Shown here piece by piece: positions 24,140 to 37,700 of a stretch of DNA of 64,000 nt (positions within the stretch are counted from its first letter, which is position 1; each line of letters opens with the position of its first letter). Source of the DNA: Rhyacophila brunnea. Its lineage: Eukaryota; Arthropoda; Insecta; Trichoptera; Rhyacophilidae. The notes beneath the pieces are model-generated. The model did no database searches and had not been told where the DNA came from. It saw only the letters and a program-made list of their open reading frames with translations. Position numbers and translations under genes: made by a program. The DNA lies in assembly GCA_022495005.1 (NCBI GenBank), contig JAGYXB010001861.1, positions 434,001 through 498,000 on the forward strand, read 5' to 3'.

Positions 24140-27100
24140 ATAAAATTTTGTATAACATTTATAAACATTTTACATGCGTACATTTTTCGATGGAGACTTT
24201 GAAACGGGTTTTTCTCGTGTTCGATATCTTTTACTGAATTATTTTCTTCCTAACGTTACAATAATTCTCGGACTTTTCAATTTGACTAACAATAATAATT
24301 AATAATAGTGATAAATGAGATTATTTTTTGTTTTGCTCTTGCGCCTTACTTAATTTTTGTCGATCTCTATAAGTCTTCTAGTGTGCAATTGTGTCGTCAG
24401 AGTGATGAGATAGCCATTCATTTTTCCTGAAAATATTATATTTATATTATATCGACGGTTCCTACATAAACTCGACATCTACAGAAATGCAATTTTACAT
24501 TACAGCTATTTGAAGTAAGAATTCTTAGAACATGTACGTTTTTATTGCTAGGCACCTGAAGTTCAGTGGGTAATGTAAATACTATTTGCAGATTATTTAC
24601 GCCTTATTACACTCTGTCTAAATTATATACTTTTGGCAGAATTGTAGTTGTCCGACTTTACATGGACTTTTATACATCCATTAATAAAACAATTACCACA
24701 TGCCTCCCTTTACATGGGAAGAAGTCATATCAATTATCAATTATTAGCAACTTTAATTATTACTGTTGAAATCATCATAATTCAAACTGTTTAGAGGAAT
24801 ATTATCTTCCAAAATAATATACTTGCGTCTCTAACGTTCGCTGACAACATCTGGCAGTTATCTGTTTATGCGACTGTCTGGTGCCCTAAGTAAAGACAGA
24901 CATATTAACATATCTGTATTTACGTGGTTCATTTAATTAAATTAGAGTATTTCTGTCCCGTGCTTATGTACATTTTTTCCGAAATTAAGTGAGATTTTTT
25001 TGTTTTTGTTTAATTGTATATGTTATCAAGGAGGAAGTAAAATTGCTTTTTTGGTGGATGTCCGAGTTTATGGTGAGGACCGTCGATATCATATTATTGT
25101 GTTATCTATAAAATATTATAAAATAATTATTCAAGTGGTCTCAGTCTCGTTTCGCATTCCATTTCTTACTGTTTCTATTCTTCTTCTTTATATTATTAAC
25201 GCAGGACCAATATTGATTATGTCTAGATAGCATTTTACTTATATATTTTTTTTACAAAGTACAGTTTTTAAATAATCTAAAAAATATTGTATGCGTTGTT
25301 TCAGTCACGTTTTTGTTTTGCCAATATATAGATACGTATCCTTTTGATGACCATTAGAAATATTAGATGATGTATTTCATACCGAAATTCATTGAATCTT
25401 TGAATTACTCGTGTAAAGAAGATTGTTTATTCGTGATGAGTAAATCTATAAACTATTTTTTAATTTGATGTGATGTACTATTTTGCTGTGTTATTTTGAC
25501 GTTGAGTTCAAATGTTATTGACCGTTAATTTTGAATGTTTTCATCTGATAGTTGATAAATTTTGAATAATATCATAAGGCTGGTAGGTAGTAGAGTTGTA
25601 AGAAAAATTTGTCTGATCTGCCTTTTTTTGAATATTTTATTAGGGTTCAACCCAAAGTCGTACTCGTCACAATTATTGTACGGCGCGACCGCAAGGGGAT
25701 CAATAGATACCATGACAGACATCACTAGGCAGTATACGATTTGTCGTAATGAGCTAGACGTAGATAGATTATCGTTTGCGGTAATGAATATGTTTCCGTG
25801 TCGATACCGCGAACGGACAACAGCCCAATTTTTACAAGGGATTAATCGTAGTTATGTTAGCGTAAGCGTGAGCTTTCTATATCGTCGAAGAAGAAATGTT
25901 ATCGTCGTAGTAGTCTTTTTGTTATTTTAGAAAATATAAATAATAAATTGACGATACGGTATGGGGCAACTTTTCCGTTTATTTAAATGATTGTTATTTA
26001 AGTTTAGGGCTACCAGTATGCTAGAGTGAATAAATCCAATTTATGCTCTGTACGAGTTGAATTTTGACCTGTCAATTGTTTTATACCGGATACTAAAATC
26101 TGCCGGTAATTCCGTAGACATTCTTTCTCGGGCTTCCATTTTTTGGTTGCGCGATCTTTACCGATGTTCAAAATTATTTTTACTGAAAATCACGCTTTTA
26201 AATTATTAATATTCGCAAACTGAGTTTGACCGCCGTGATGTAAGCGGGTTATTTGGTTTTCTCTTACGAGACTTTTAATTGTGTACGCGAAGAAATTTTT
26301 TTAATCGGACTGCATGCGGATTGCACAATATGAAATCATAAAAAACAATACGGTGGACTTATTTATATGAAAGGTCGAGCGTTTGTTCCTTGATTTTGGA
26401 GAAAGAATCTTGAATTTTCCAATTTATCGTGTCACATCGTTCTGTAAATATTAACTAAATGTATTTAAATATCGTTAAATTTGTCTAATATTTTGTAATT
26501 AATCGGAGCTGCTCTGTGACAATTTGCATGCACTTCTACTTCTTTCTATAACCGTCTCAGAAGAAGCAGCTCGACAATTATTATTATTATAATATAAAAT
26601 GTACTATTTTAGTAGTGAAATTTTTAAATACGCATATACATACATATTTAAGATATTTTACCCTCTTACCTATATTCATTGTAATAATTACCATTCTGTA
26701 AAGTCTTTTTCGAATGCTAATTTAATTTATTAAGTACATATATAACCAATATAGCAATCAATAATCACACACACTAACATTCCATGTTCTTTTTATGACA
26801 AATATATATTATCCATATTGATCATTATTTTAGTAAATTTTGTGTTTAGTGTATATTTTTATTGGACTGATTCTCTTCCTCTCCAGTCATTGGTTTTGCA
26901 ATAAATATAAAAGTATAAGTACATATATTAAGTGATATATATTATAACTTTGACCTGTAGTCAGTCTCTGATGGTAATTGAACAAAATTCTGTCAAATTT
27001 AGACACCTACCTATAATGCAAGACTTTATCACATTTTTTATCTTTGTAAGTAAAAAAGTAAATTACCACATTTGCTGCTTAGCAAAATAACACACAACAA

Positions 27101-28781
27101 ATATTTATTAATCGCTGAACACAGAGAATAGCGTGCCGCGCATGATAATGGGTAACAGGTTCGAATTTTGCTGGCTGTGTATAAAGTTCGCATGTTTTTT
27201 TTTACATGATATGTGACAATGTCTGCAGGTGAAAATTGGAAATATATGACTCACTTCAAATTTTCTTTGTAATGCGTTGTTGATACATAGTAATAATTTT
27301 ATTATAATAGCCATTGTTTAAAATTAATTCAACCTGTATTGAATTATTTATTTATTTCTAAAGTTAGTTCTGCAATATTATATATTTTTGATACAGCTAT
27401 TTTATGTTTGGAGGGTTATAACCTCGTTTCCTTGATATGTAATTTACTTCTAGATGATTTCATTTATTTATTATTTAAAAAAAATATCTACAATATATTA
27501 TGAAGAAACCGATGTTTTAAGCGAAATATTATGACGGACGTCGGTGGGAGGTTTTACTTGGAGTGCTATTTTAATCAACAAAGATCCTTTCGAAGGTTGT
27601 GCAATTTTTTTTCTTTTTTAATTATTAAAATACTTAACAAATTGATTTTACAGTAAAACGTTATTTGTATATTTTGAATGTTCATTTATTGATTATAAAT
27701 TAACCCTTGTTTACTTGTATATTTGTGACATTTTTATTTATGTGAAGTCTGATGAATATCACAAGTTATAAATTGAATCTAAATATAAGAAATTTCGTGT
27801 TGTGAATGTAAACTAATATCTTCAATTATTATTGTATAGACTATAGAAGTAAGCCTTACTTTTATATTCTTCCTACTAAATATATTTCGTGTTTCTATGT
27901 TATTTATTCCATTAATAATTATAATTATTGTCGACGGGCATATTTCGTAAAAAAAAAATAATATTGATGGTACAAAACTTTCCAATATTCATTCATATTA
28001 TTGTTATCCTGTCGTCCGTGCTACAATCGGACTATCGGATATCTCTTTCTATCGTTGACGGTGTCCGTGTTGATATTATTATTTTTTTGCATAGTTAATC
28101 TTAGATTGTGCAATTTATCGCCTAAATCGTCTTAGATATTGTTTAATGTAAACTAATAAAAGAAACTAAATGGATAATATTAAGTTTAGTGAAAGAATCG
28201 TTAAAATTTTGCTTTTCCGGATAAAATTCGTCGTTGAGTGTTGCCTTATTTTATTGCCTAATGAGATAATTTATTTGTTATTTTAATTGACTAATCGTGC
28301 GGAACAGCATAAGCTTGAAGCGGGAACTCACATTACTAGGTTAGGTTAGTCGTGAAGGAGCCTAGATATATAATATACAAATTGTATGGATAAAAATAGG
28401 TGGGAAAGGGTAACTTTTAAATAAATATCCTTTTATAAGCATACATTGTTGTTTTACTATATTTTCTGTCTCCTTAAGTAGGTAAAGACACAAGACTCCA
28501 TAAAGACAGAAATGATTTGACAGTGTAAGTAAGCAGAGTGTGAAAAAAATGATTACTCTACAGGTGAATGCTCTGTCACATGTCAGAGCACATTAATTGC
28601 ACTCTTGGGATATTGTACACAGCATTGTATATCTATCTAGCTGTACTTTATAGCGAGTGAATCTCAATTTGAATCATTCAACAGACAATTTTCCAAGTGC
28701 ATACACAAATAGGCACAAATACTGAACTGTTCTCAAATATTATTTTTATTTTTCATCTCAGATATATAATTCACTCTTATT
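24140..28781. other. AT-rich interval between PKD and the next gene; no gene seen
   Basis: Only short ORFs of AT-biased composition. The 122-codon frame at 25562-25930 has no family motif and ends in low-complexity residues. Part of the interval may be a long PKD 3' UTR (for example AATAAA-like sites near 26898). A weak tRNA-promoter-like patch lies near 27165. Confidence 0.4.
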
Positions 28782-31700
28782 ATGAAATGTTTTATAATTT
28801 TATTAGTGCTCAACATGTGGTTTGTAAAAAGTGAGTGGGTGAAATTGCCAATAATTCAAAATAAAGATCTATTTATGAGCGAGGATTCGTATCTCATGAA
28901 TAAAGCGAAAGAGGCCTCAACAGATGATCCATCTTTCGTGAAAGTCAGTACGAACGCTTTCACAGAGTATAAAAATATCTCGCAAGACCGACAGAGTAGT
29001 GTGACGAACATATTTTTATCCGATTTGACTACTTTAAATCCTAAAGAAAATCCATATACCCAATTAAATCAATACATGGACAAAAAAAATTCAAATTCCT
29101 CAAAAATATTCATAAATCGAAGTAATGACTATGAAAATTCGAAAAAGAGCGATCTGATAGTTGTTGAAAGTGATGGCGCTTTCATCAAAACAGATACTGG
29201 GGAGGAGGAAAATGTCTCCCCGATAATTTCAAATACGAAAGATAATAGAACTCAAACGTGGCCGTTTAATCTGAATCATTTAGCGAGTGTCCTAAAACAT
29301 ATTCAGGCGAGTATATTTTCAAACATACCACATGCGATAAAGAATAAAAAAGACTACCTCCAAAGTATTCAGGATAGAATTCTTTTAAACATTGGTAAGT
29401 ATTTTGTTTTATTTATAGATTGTGTAGGTACTGTGAAACCAACTATAACTTAAATCTATAATATAGAATGATAGACAGCAGTTTCTTGCTATAAAAGTAT
29501 AAACCCAGACGTCATATTAGATGATGAATTAACAGCAATTGACAATATACTCGATTCAAAACTGGATTCCAAAAATGTTGAAGAAAACATTTTTCTTTCT
29601 GTATACAGCCTAAATGTAAATAATGACTGTGAAGCAGTAACGAAGGGTGCAGGTTGACTGTGATTTAACATGAATAGTGTACAGAAAACTTGGTCAGTCA
29701 TACGTCATATTTATTTTCATTGAACTAAGACTACAAATTGCAGATATTGTTAGTAAGCTTTTAAAAGTCAATTAAACCCAGTGTAAATCAAGCCATAAGT
29801 AATAGATAATAGTAAAAAATATTCAAATATCTATTAAATATTTTTTATTCATTATAGATTGGTTTAGACAGGGCCTAATGAATTTAAAAAAAAAACAAAT
29901 CAACACCATAACTAAATGTATTCTTAATTCAACACAAATAAGTATGACTATAAAGTTGTGCACTATTTTTGTCAGATTTTTCATAGCATAAACGATCTGA
30001 ATATCAGGAGCCACTCAACATCAATTAAAATTAGTCTTAGCAATCAGCTTCACAGCAGTGGCGAGGGGTGGAGGTAGGCTGTTAAAATTCAACATAAATT
30101 TTAACCGAGACCCACGACCTTACCGCTTGGCCATAGTGGGTGATATATTTAATGCAATTAAAAGCATAAAAAAATCTGAGCCACTGAAACATCAGTCATA
30201 AGTCACGGGGATGAATATCAGTGGCGAGAGGTGGAGGTAGGCTGTTAAGATCCGACATAAATAGTGCACACTAAACTTTTTCAGTCATACTTATTTGTTT
30301 TCATTGAAGTAATAAAAATTGCAGATGGTGCTGGTTAGTTTTTAAAGTTCAATTAAACCCTGCATTTTGAAAGATTGCAATTGTATGAAAATTTTAGCTG
30401 AAATCATTTTATGTATTTGAATGAGACAATATAACTTCAAATAAATAGCCTATTTGGCGATCGACATTTTTACAGCATCTTTAAAGGTAAGTATTAGAAT
30501 TAGATGGACCTATTGTGCACACTAACTCAATTTTCATAAAAATTAGACATTATGTACTATATATAATCCATGCAATAAATAAATCCATGATTCAATGTAA
30601 ATTTAACTAGTTTTCATTTTAGTATAAAATGATATTGTGAAGTTTCGTAACAATAAAATAACCAAACTCGATCTTGATCTCATGGTCTCTGGGCTCATGT
30701 CTTGTAGACACAATGCCCGGACTACTAACAATAGACGAGGTGTTTGGCTAAAAAAGTTTATCAATATATTAAAAAAATGTCAAAACGTTCTAGCAGCAAT
30801 CTATTTATAATAATAAATTGTGCAAAAAGATTTTTTTATTTCAATGACCGCAACCCAGCAACTCCAAAGCTATTTTGCTCAGAGGAACCTTTGAAATATT
30901 TTATGAAATCTCAATCATTCATACTGAAGCATTTTTGGCTTGATAGTAGATATTAATTAATACAAAATATTTTAATTTATAAATAATAATTTCATACTAT
31001 AAAGACCATATTATTACTTTGTAGGTATCTGTCATTTGCAATCTTTCAGTAGGTACTTAGCTTAATACCCCGTTTACACGTGCATGGATTTACTGCTGAC
31101 AGTACGTATTAGCGCGGCCATAACAAGAAAATGTATGAGTAAACATGTATTATCTTGCAGTTGCAAAGTTGCATGCATGAATCGGAAAAGTTCGGAAGCT
31201 TCTGAATTTTCATGCGACAGTTGGGATTATTTCGATTTGCACTTGCGCAGTAGAACGATAGTGGCGAACCTGCTGGCTAAAAAACGAACTACACTGCGGT
31301 CGATTTTTACGTACCATAAAATGTCAACATTGCATCTTGCTTACTCTTGAATATGAGATTGGAGAGACAGTTGGCACTTTTACGTGTAAACAGTTATTGT
31401 CACGATAGTTTAAAACACACACTATTGCTGACAGTAAATCCATGCACATTTACAGGCACCATAACATTCTTACAAATTTTACATTCAACATTATTAATAG
31501 AATCTTATCCTTCTGTGGTTTTCCTAAATCGCTGATACGAGTGTCCATTTGTCATAAGTGACATTCATCAAACAATGAATGCCATTCCGGTTTCTCAGTT
31601 TGTACAAAAATCAGTAGACGGGTGGTTTTTTTTGTTCAGCTACAATATCTTTATATATATCTTTATTTTCTTTTTCCAACCGTGTCCGATTCTAATAAGA

Positions 31701-34700
31701 TATATCGAAGGCTTATTGTCATACAACACCATTTACAAAAGTCCAACTTTACAGGAGAACCAAAATATGTTTTTTTAGTTTCTTGTAACTCAACAAAGGT
31801 GACGTTTATTTAAAACCTAATGTTCATATTTTATAATTTATTGTGTATGTATGTATTTATCTTGCTTATGGTGATGCTAAAATTTATAGGTATGGTTTTA
31901 AAAATATATGAAAACAAGGAAAACAAAAAAAAACACTTTTTTGTAGATAACATTGTATATGGGCCTCCACAGAGTGGATGTTCCTATTAACAGATTTTGT
32001 TTTTACGAGAAATGGATGTCAGCCACTTGCTCAACCTATTGGGTCCATTCCTTGACTCATACACAAATTGAAAAACATTTGAACCTTAGACCCACGACGC
32101 TATAGATGTCGATATCTTTAGTTACAGCCAAATTTTATAATATACCTAAACTAATATCCGAGTGAAGTCTCATGAAGTATAAAACCATTCCAGACGACCG
32201 CATTAGTGCACTTTGGCCGAGTGAAAACAGACAGGCCCGTGGCCATAAAGAAGATGACCAACATCTTGACTTCCCATCAGCAGAAACTGCATTGATGACT
32301 ATCGGATTTTTAACATTCTCTGTTTTTCTCATAAAACTAGTCCTGGTGAGTAACTCTATATTATGTTTTAGTAGTTTATCATTTTATTATGAACATACTT
32401 AATATTAACTTCTGTTAAAGTGTTAACTTCTGTAATTATTCGGTTAGTCTAGTCTAGAGTCGCACCTCAGATAGCACATAATGCAACCATACGCACTTGC
32501 GGCAGGCCGCTGTGGCTAGCCGGCATACAAAAAATGATATGCGGCAGGCCGCTGCGGCTAGCCGCGATGCGGCCTGCCGCAAGTGCGTATGGGCACTAAC
32601 GGTCATAAATAGAGCGTGAAAGCAAAAATAGAGCCACATATTATATGGGATTTAGTTTACAATGTTTATATTAATGCTATCTCAATTTCACGCAAGTACA
32701 AAGATAAATGTTCGTATTTGATAATATTATGTCTATCTTTTAAGTATATGAAAAGTAGGTATGTTGCACCATGATTTTTAGCTATTCACACTGGGACAGA
32801 AGGTTACATGTAAATTGTACGTAAAACATTTCACCATGGCAGTTTGCCGTGAGCTTTCTTATCGGAAAGAGATGACCATATACTATACGGTCCCCAATTT
32901 GATTAGATTCAATATGAACATTAATTCAATTTTTATAGCTGATTTTGGCAAAATTCATGAAATCAAGAATGAAAACCTAACCTAACCCAACAAATAATCC
33001 AGTATATCGGCTATTTTCAAAATTTGTTTGCTGCTGGCTTCCTGTAAAGTGTAAACCGACAAGAACCGTGTTTTATTTAGACATGAATTTTATCAGTACT
33101 ATACGACCCAAAGAGGTTGGGACGGTCTTTAATATAAGTATAATAAGTCTATAAGATGTGCAAGTTTCATCAATATTAGTTTAGTTGTTTCTGACTTACA
33201 TACGACCAAACATACAAACACTCCAATTTCATTATTAGGACCAACGCTCAAAATGGAAAATTTTACGAACCGGAGCACTTGATAATTTTACGAAAATATT
33301 AATACTGTTACTTATCTAATTCTATACATAAATGTATTTAAAAAAACGATTTTGTTAGATTTTTTTATAATATGACATATCTCGCTCAGACGGTCAAATT
33401 AATATTTACACGAGACGGAGCGATAATTTTGGGGATTGTATGAACCGGAACGGCGCTCCGGTGCGTTCCGGTCCATTTCGAGCCCTGATTAGGACAGATT
33501 CTATCATGATTTATAAGACAAAAGTGATGAGGAACTGTTTTTCGGACCATGCGATTATCTGTATTACTGGCACCCAACTCGAGCAAGTCAGCAGCTACAT
33601 CTATATCGGACAGCAGGTGCCCATAGACGGAAGCATGCACGATGAAATTGCTCGATGAGCAAAACTGGGATGGAGTGCTTTCGGACGTCTGAATAGTATC
33701 TTCAAGAGTGACCTACCATTATGTCTGAAGCGTAGAGTGTTCAACCAATGTGTGCTACCCGTGCTCACGTATGGCTGCGAGACGTGGACCCTCAACACGA
33801 GAGATGTCCAAAGGCTAAGAGTCGCACAGCGAGGCATGGAGAGGTGTATGTTGGGCATCACGCGAAAGGACCGTAAGAGAAACGAATGGGTTAGGAAGCA
33901 GACAGGAGTATGCGATGTAATAGACGTTGCCAAACAGCTGAAATGGAGATGGGCGGGGCACATTGCTCGCCGAAAGGATGGCCGCTGGACAAATGCCATC
34001 ATCCAGTGGTACCCAAGGGGCACGAAACGGTCACAGGGTCGCCCTAAAAGCCGCTGGATTGACGAATTGGTAAAGTTTGGCGGAAATACGTGGCAGCGAA
34101 TGACACAGGACCGAGAGAGTTGGAAGAAGCTTGGGGAGGTCTTCATCCAGCAGTGGATTGACCCCGGCTGATGATGATGATGATACAAACACTCCAATTT
34201 CATTATTAGGACAGATTTTATCATGATTTATAGTTATGTAAGTAATGGTCTCGGTTTTGGCAAAGATATTATTCATTTTGATTTATTTGTTAACCACAGA
34301 CAAAAAAATTATATTGTTTATGGCTCTTGTATTCAAGAAATCTTTAAATAAATCAGCGTAGGTTCTAGCTTATTGTAAGTGTGATTTAATAGTTTTGAAT
34401 CAATCGAGTTTGAAGATTGATTCCAAATATATGCGATATTGGCGTAGGTATATTGTAGCAAACCAGCGAAGACTTAATTAAGCCAATTGATAATATTTGG
34501 CAATGCCTACTGAAGAGAGACCAAAATTTGTGAACCGACTGAAATTTAAAAAAAATATTTTCCCTCGCAATTTGTGAAAATTTTATAATCTACAAACCCT
34601 AATAAATGTCACAATTTCGATTATATTATATCATATTGTTGAAATAGTGATACTAGTGATACATATTTAATTAACCAGCTAACTTGTTAAGTTTAGCGTT

Positions 34701-37700
34701 AATGGATACACATAAAACTTAATGAGCCATCAAATGGAACACGAAACAGAAAAATAAAACCTCAGTCATTATTTGCGTGAACATAATAATACCTGTAATA
34801 TGAAGGTTGCTGATATATATATACAGTCGAGCTCGGTTATTATTATGATCGCGGATATAGCGAGATCTCGGATGTAACGAGGAAACATTCGTTGACATTT
34901 TAGTTTATGATTTTCTCCATACATTTATTCACTTTTATCTTCTTCTTATTGTGCCATCCCCTAGCGGAGGTCGGCCACCATCAAGGCGATCTTATCTTTG
35001 TCGTCTGCCACCCGGAACAGTTCAGTGGAGCTGCACTCGTACCTATCACGGAGGTTCTTAAGCCACGAAATGCGGCGCCGTCCTCTGCTATGCTTCCCAT
35101 TGATCTTTCCTTGAATGACAAGTTGGGGAATGCTGTTTTTTTGTCCTCTCATAATGTGGCCGAGGTACTGTAGTTTCCTGGTTTTGATACTACGTAGAAC
35201 TTCTCGGTCCTTCCCCATTTGATTAAGAACTTCAACATTTGTCACCCGGTCAGTCCAAGGAATTTTGAGGATGTGCCTATACTGCCCTTCCAAGGAAGAA
35301 GGCAGTAACTCGCAAAATTTGTGAAATTGAGTTATGAATGCCATCCGTTAGGTAATTTTGAAAGCTATATATTCTTTTCACTTTAAAATCAGTATTATCA
35401 CTAAAATGCCGTTAAAATCCTTAGTGAAAAAATCTTCTAAAATAATACAAATTTTTTAGGAAAAGGGCAGTAATTGCACCTATTCATTGCAGTTACTGCT
35501 TGTTTATTATTACTTTGTTTGTATTTTAACATTCTACTAATTAAAATTATCACCGTTTTTTATTAATTCACAATACTAAAGTTTGAAAAAAAAAACACAT
35601 TATGTCATTTATCTCGAAAGTTTGTGAGAGTTAGTTACTGCCTTCTTCCTTAGAAGGGTAGTATACAGCCACATCTCGAAAGCCATAGAAACCATAGAAA
35701 AGAATTGAGAGAACATAACAACATACCATACGCAATCTCAGACCTAGGTTAAGATCTCGATTGCTAAGGAGGCGTCTCATTTTGAGAAAGGCGCTCCTTA
35801 CGATCTCAATTATAGTTTTTATTTCCTGATCCCATTTCTCATTGACCCATGTACCTAAATATTTATAATGGGTCACACGTTCGATTGGTTCGCTGTTAAT
35901 GACAAAATTTGTGTTGGTGTCGCTATTTTTGATACTAGTAATAGTTTTGTTTTCTTAAGTCTTTCTTCCCATAAGAATTACTGACCTCATTAGCTTTTTC
36001 TACCAGTTGATGTAACTCTTTAAACTATCAGCAATCAGCACAGTATCATCGGCATATCATATATTGTTAATATTATGTTTGCCATTAACCAAAATACCCA
36101 CCGATTCACCTTGTAAGGTTTCCTTGAAAATAGCTTCTGAGTACATGTTAAATAGCAGAGTTAATGAGGTATAACGAGCTAAAATATCGTCGAAAATTTT
36201 CTTAAAACTGTTAATGTGTGGATCGTTTAAAAACATTTCGACCCTAAGCAATAAAATCCGACCGGACAAGATGCCGCCGGGTACCTAATTGGTGTTTTCG
36301 CCGACAATATTGAAAAAGTATCCACGCATATGGTTGAAAAAAAAAATCTGATAGGATGAGTTGGAAAGGCGAAGAGGTGACCGGACATGGAGTGGCAGAA
36401 GCATTTGCTGGTCATTTCAAGTCTGTCTACGCAAGTAGTATTCCAAATCTGGATGTTGCCTCAACGTCAGGAAAACCGTCATGTGGTGCCCAATCCGTCG
36501 ATATTTTTTCAATTAATGAGGGCGATGTACTTCAGTTTATTAAAAAACTGAAGAATACTCGCTCTTTGGGACCTGATTATGTTCCTACATTTTTTTAAAG
36601 GGTTGTATTGACTTCGTTAAAGGCCCGCTTTCATATATATTTAATCTCGCAATGGAGACAGGTATCTTCCCGGAAACGTGGAAGATGTCGAAGGTTACTC
36701 CAATCCATAAGAGTGGTACAGAGTCATCAGTGGAGAATTACAGGCCGGTAGCTGTTCTCTCTGCACCAGCAAAAGTTCTTGAGATGATTATGCACAACAT
36801 GATTTATCCAAAAATTGAGTCATTCATAATAAATGAACAGCATGGATTTAGAGCAGGCCGATCAACGGAAACTAACCTGATGGTATTTACCGATTATGTG
36901 TCATCGGCTCTGGATAGAGGCCACCAGGTTGACTGTTCTTACAATGACTTCTCGAAAGCATTTGACAAGGTCGATCATGACATCCTGATGGAAAAACTCC
37001 AACTTATTGGATTGTCGGATCGATTTTTGAAACTATTCGGAGTTATTTTAGGAACCGTCAACAATACGTATCGTACGGCCTTTATCAGTCACAGACCTTT
37101 TACACATTTTCTGGTGTCCCCCAGGGCTCAAACTTAGGGCCGTTGCTGTTCACGATTTTTATAAATGACATAGCATTGGTAATAAAAATGCTATGTTTTT
37201 GTTGTTCGCTGATGACTTGAAACTCTTTTTGGAAGTTGTCACCTTGGACGATTGTCGTCAGCTCCAACTTGATATAGATAATGTATTAAATTGGGGCAGG
37301 CGTAACAAACTAGAATTCAATATTGATAAATGCAATCTTTTATCGTTTACCAGAGCCTCAAAAGTGTTGTTTTTCCAATACTCGATGCATGGCAGAGTTC
37401 TGTCACGAATATCATCTGTAAGGGATCTTGGCATTACGTTTGAGAGTAAACTGACATTTATTAGCCATATAGTTACCATTTGTAACAAGGCGCTTAAAAT
37501 GTTGGGCTTCGTCATGCGTACTTCCCGGGTCTTTTCAGATGTTACGGTATTAAAACTTTTATTTAATTCTTTAGTTCGAAGCAGACTTGAGAGTGGGTCT
37601 ATTGTTTGGGCACCGCATCAGTTGAAGTATGGCCTTATGGTGGAGAGGGTACAGAAGAAATTCTTGAGACTCCTTTACTTGAGGTTGTATGGATACTATC

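Noticed and set aside
25562..25930. 122-codon ORF as a gene
   Set aside because: AT-rich composition, low-complexity Val/Arg end, no motif, no splice context.
33601..34224. 207-codon minus-strand ORF
   Set aside because: It is antisense to the RTE reverse transcriptase, whose family motifs are clear on the plus strand.
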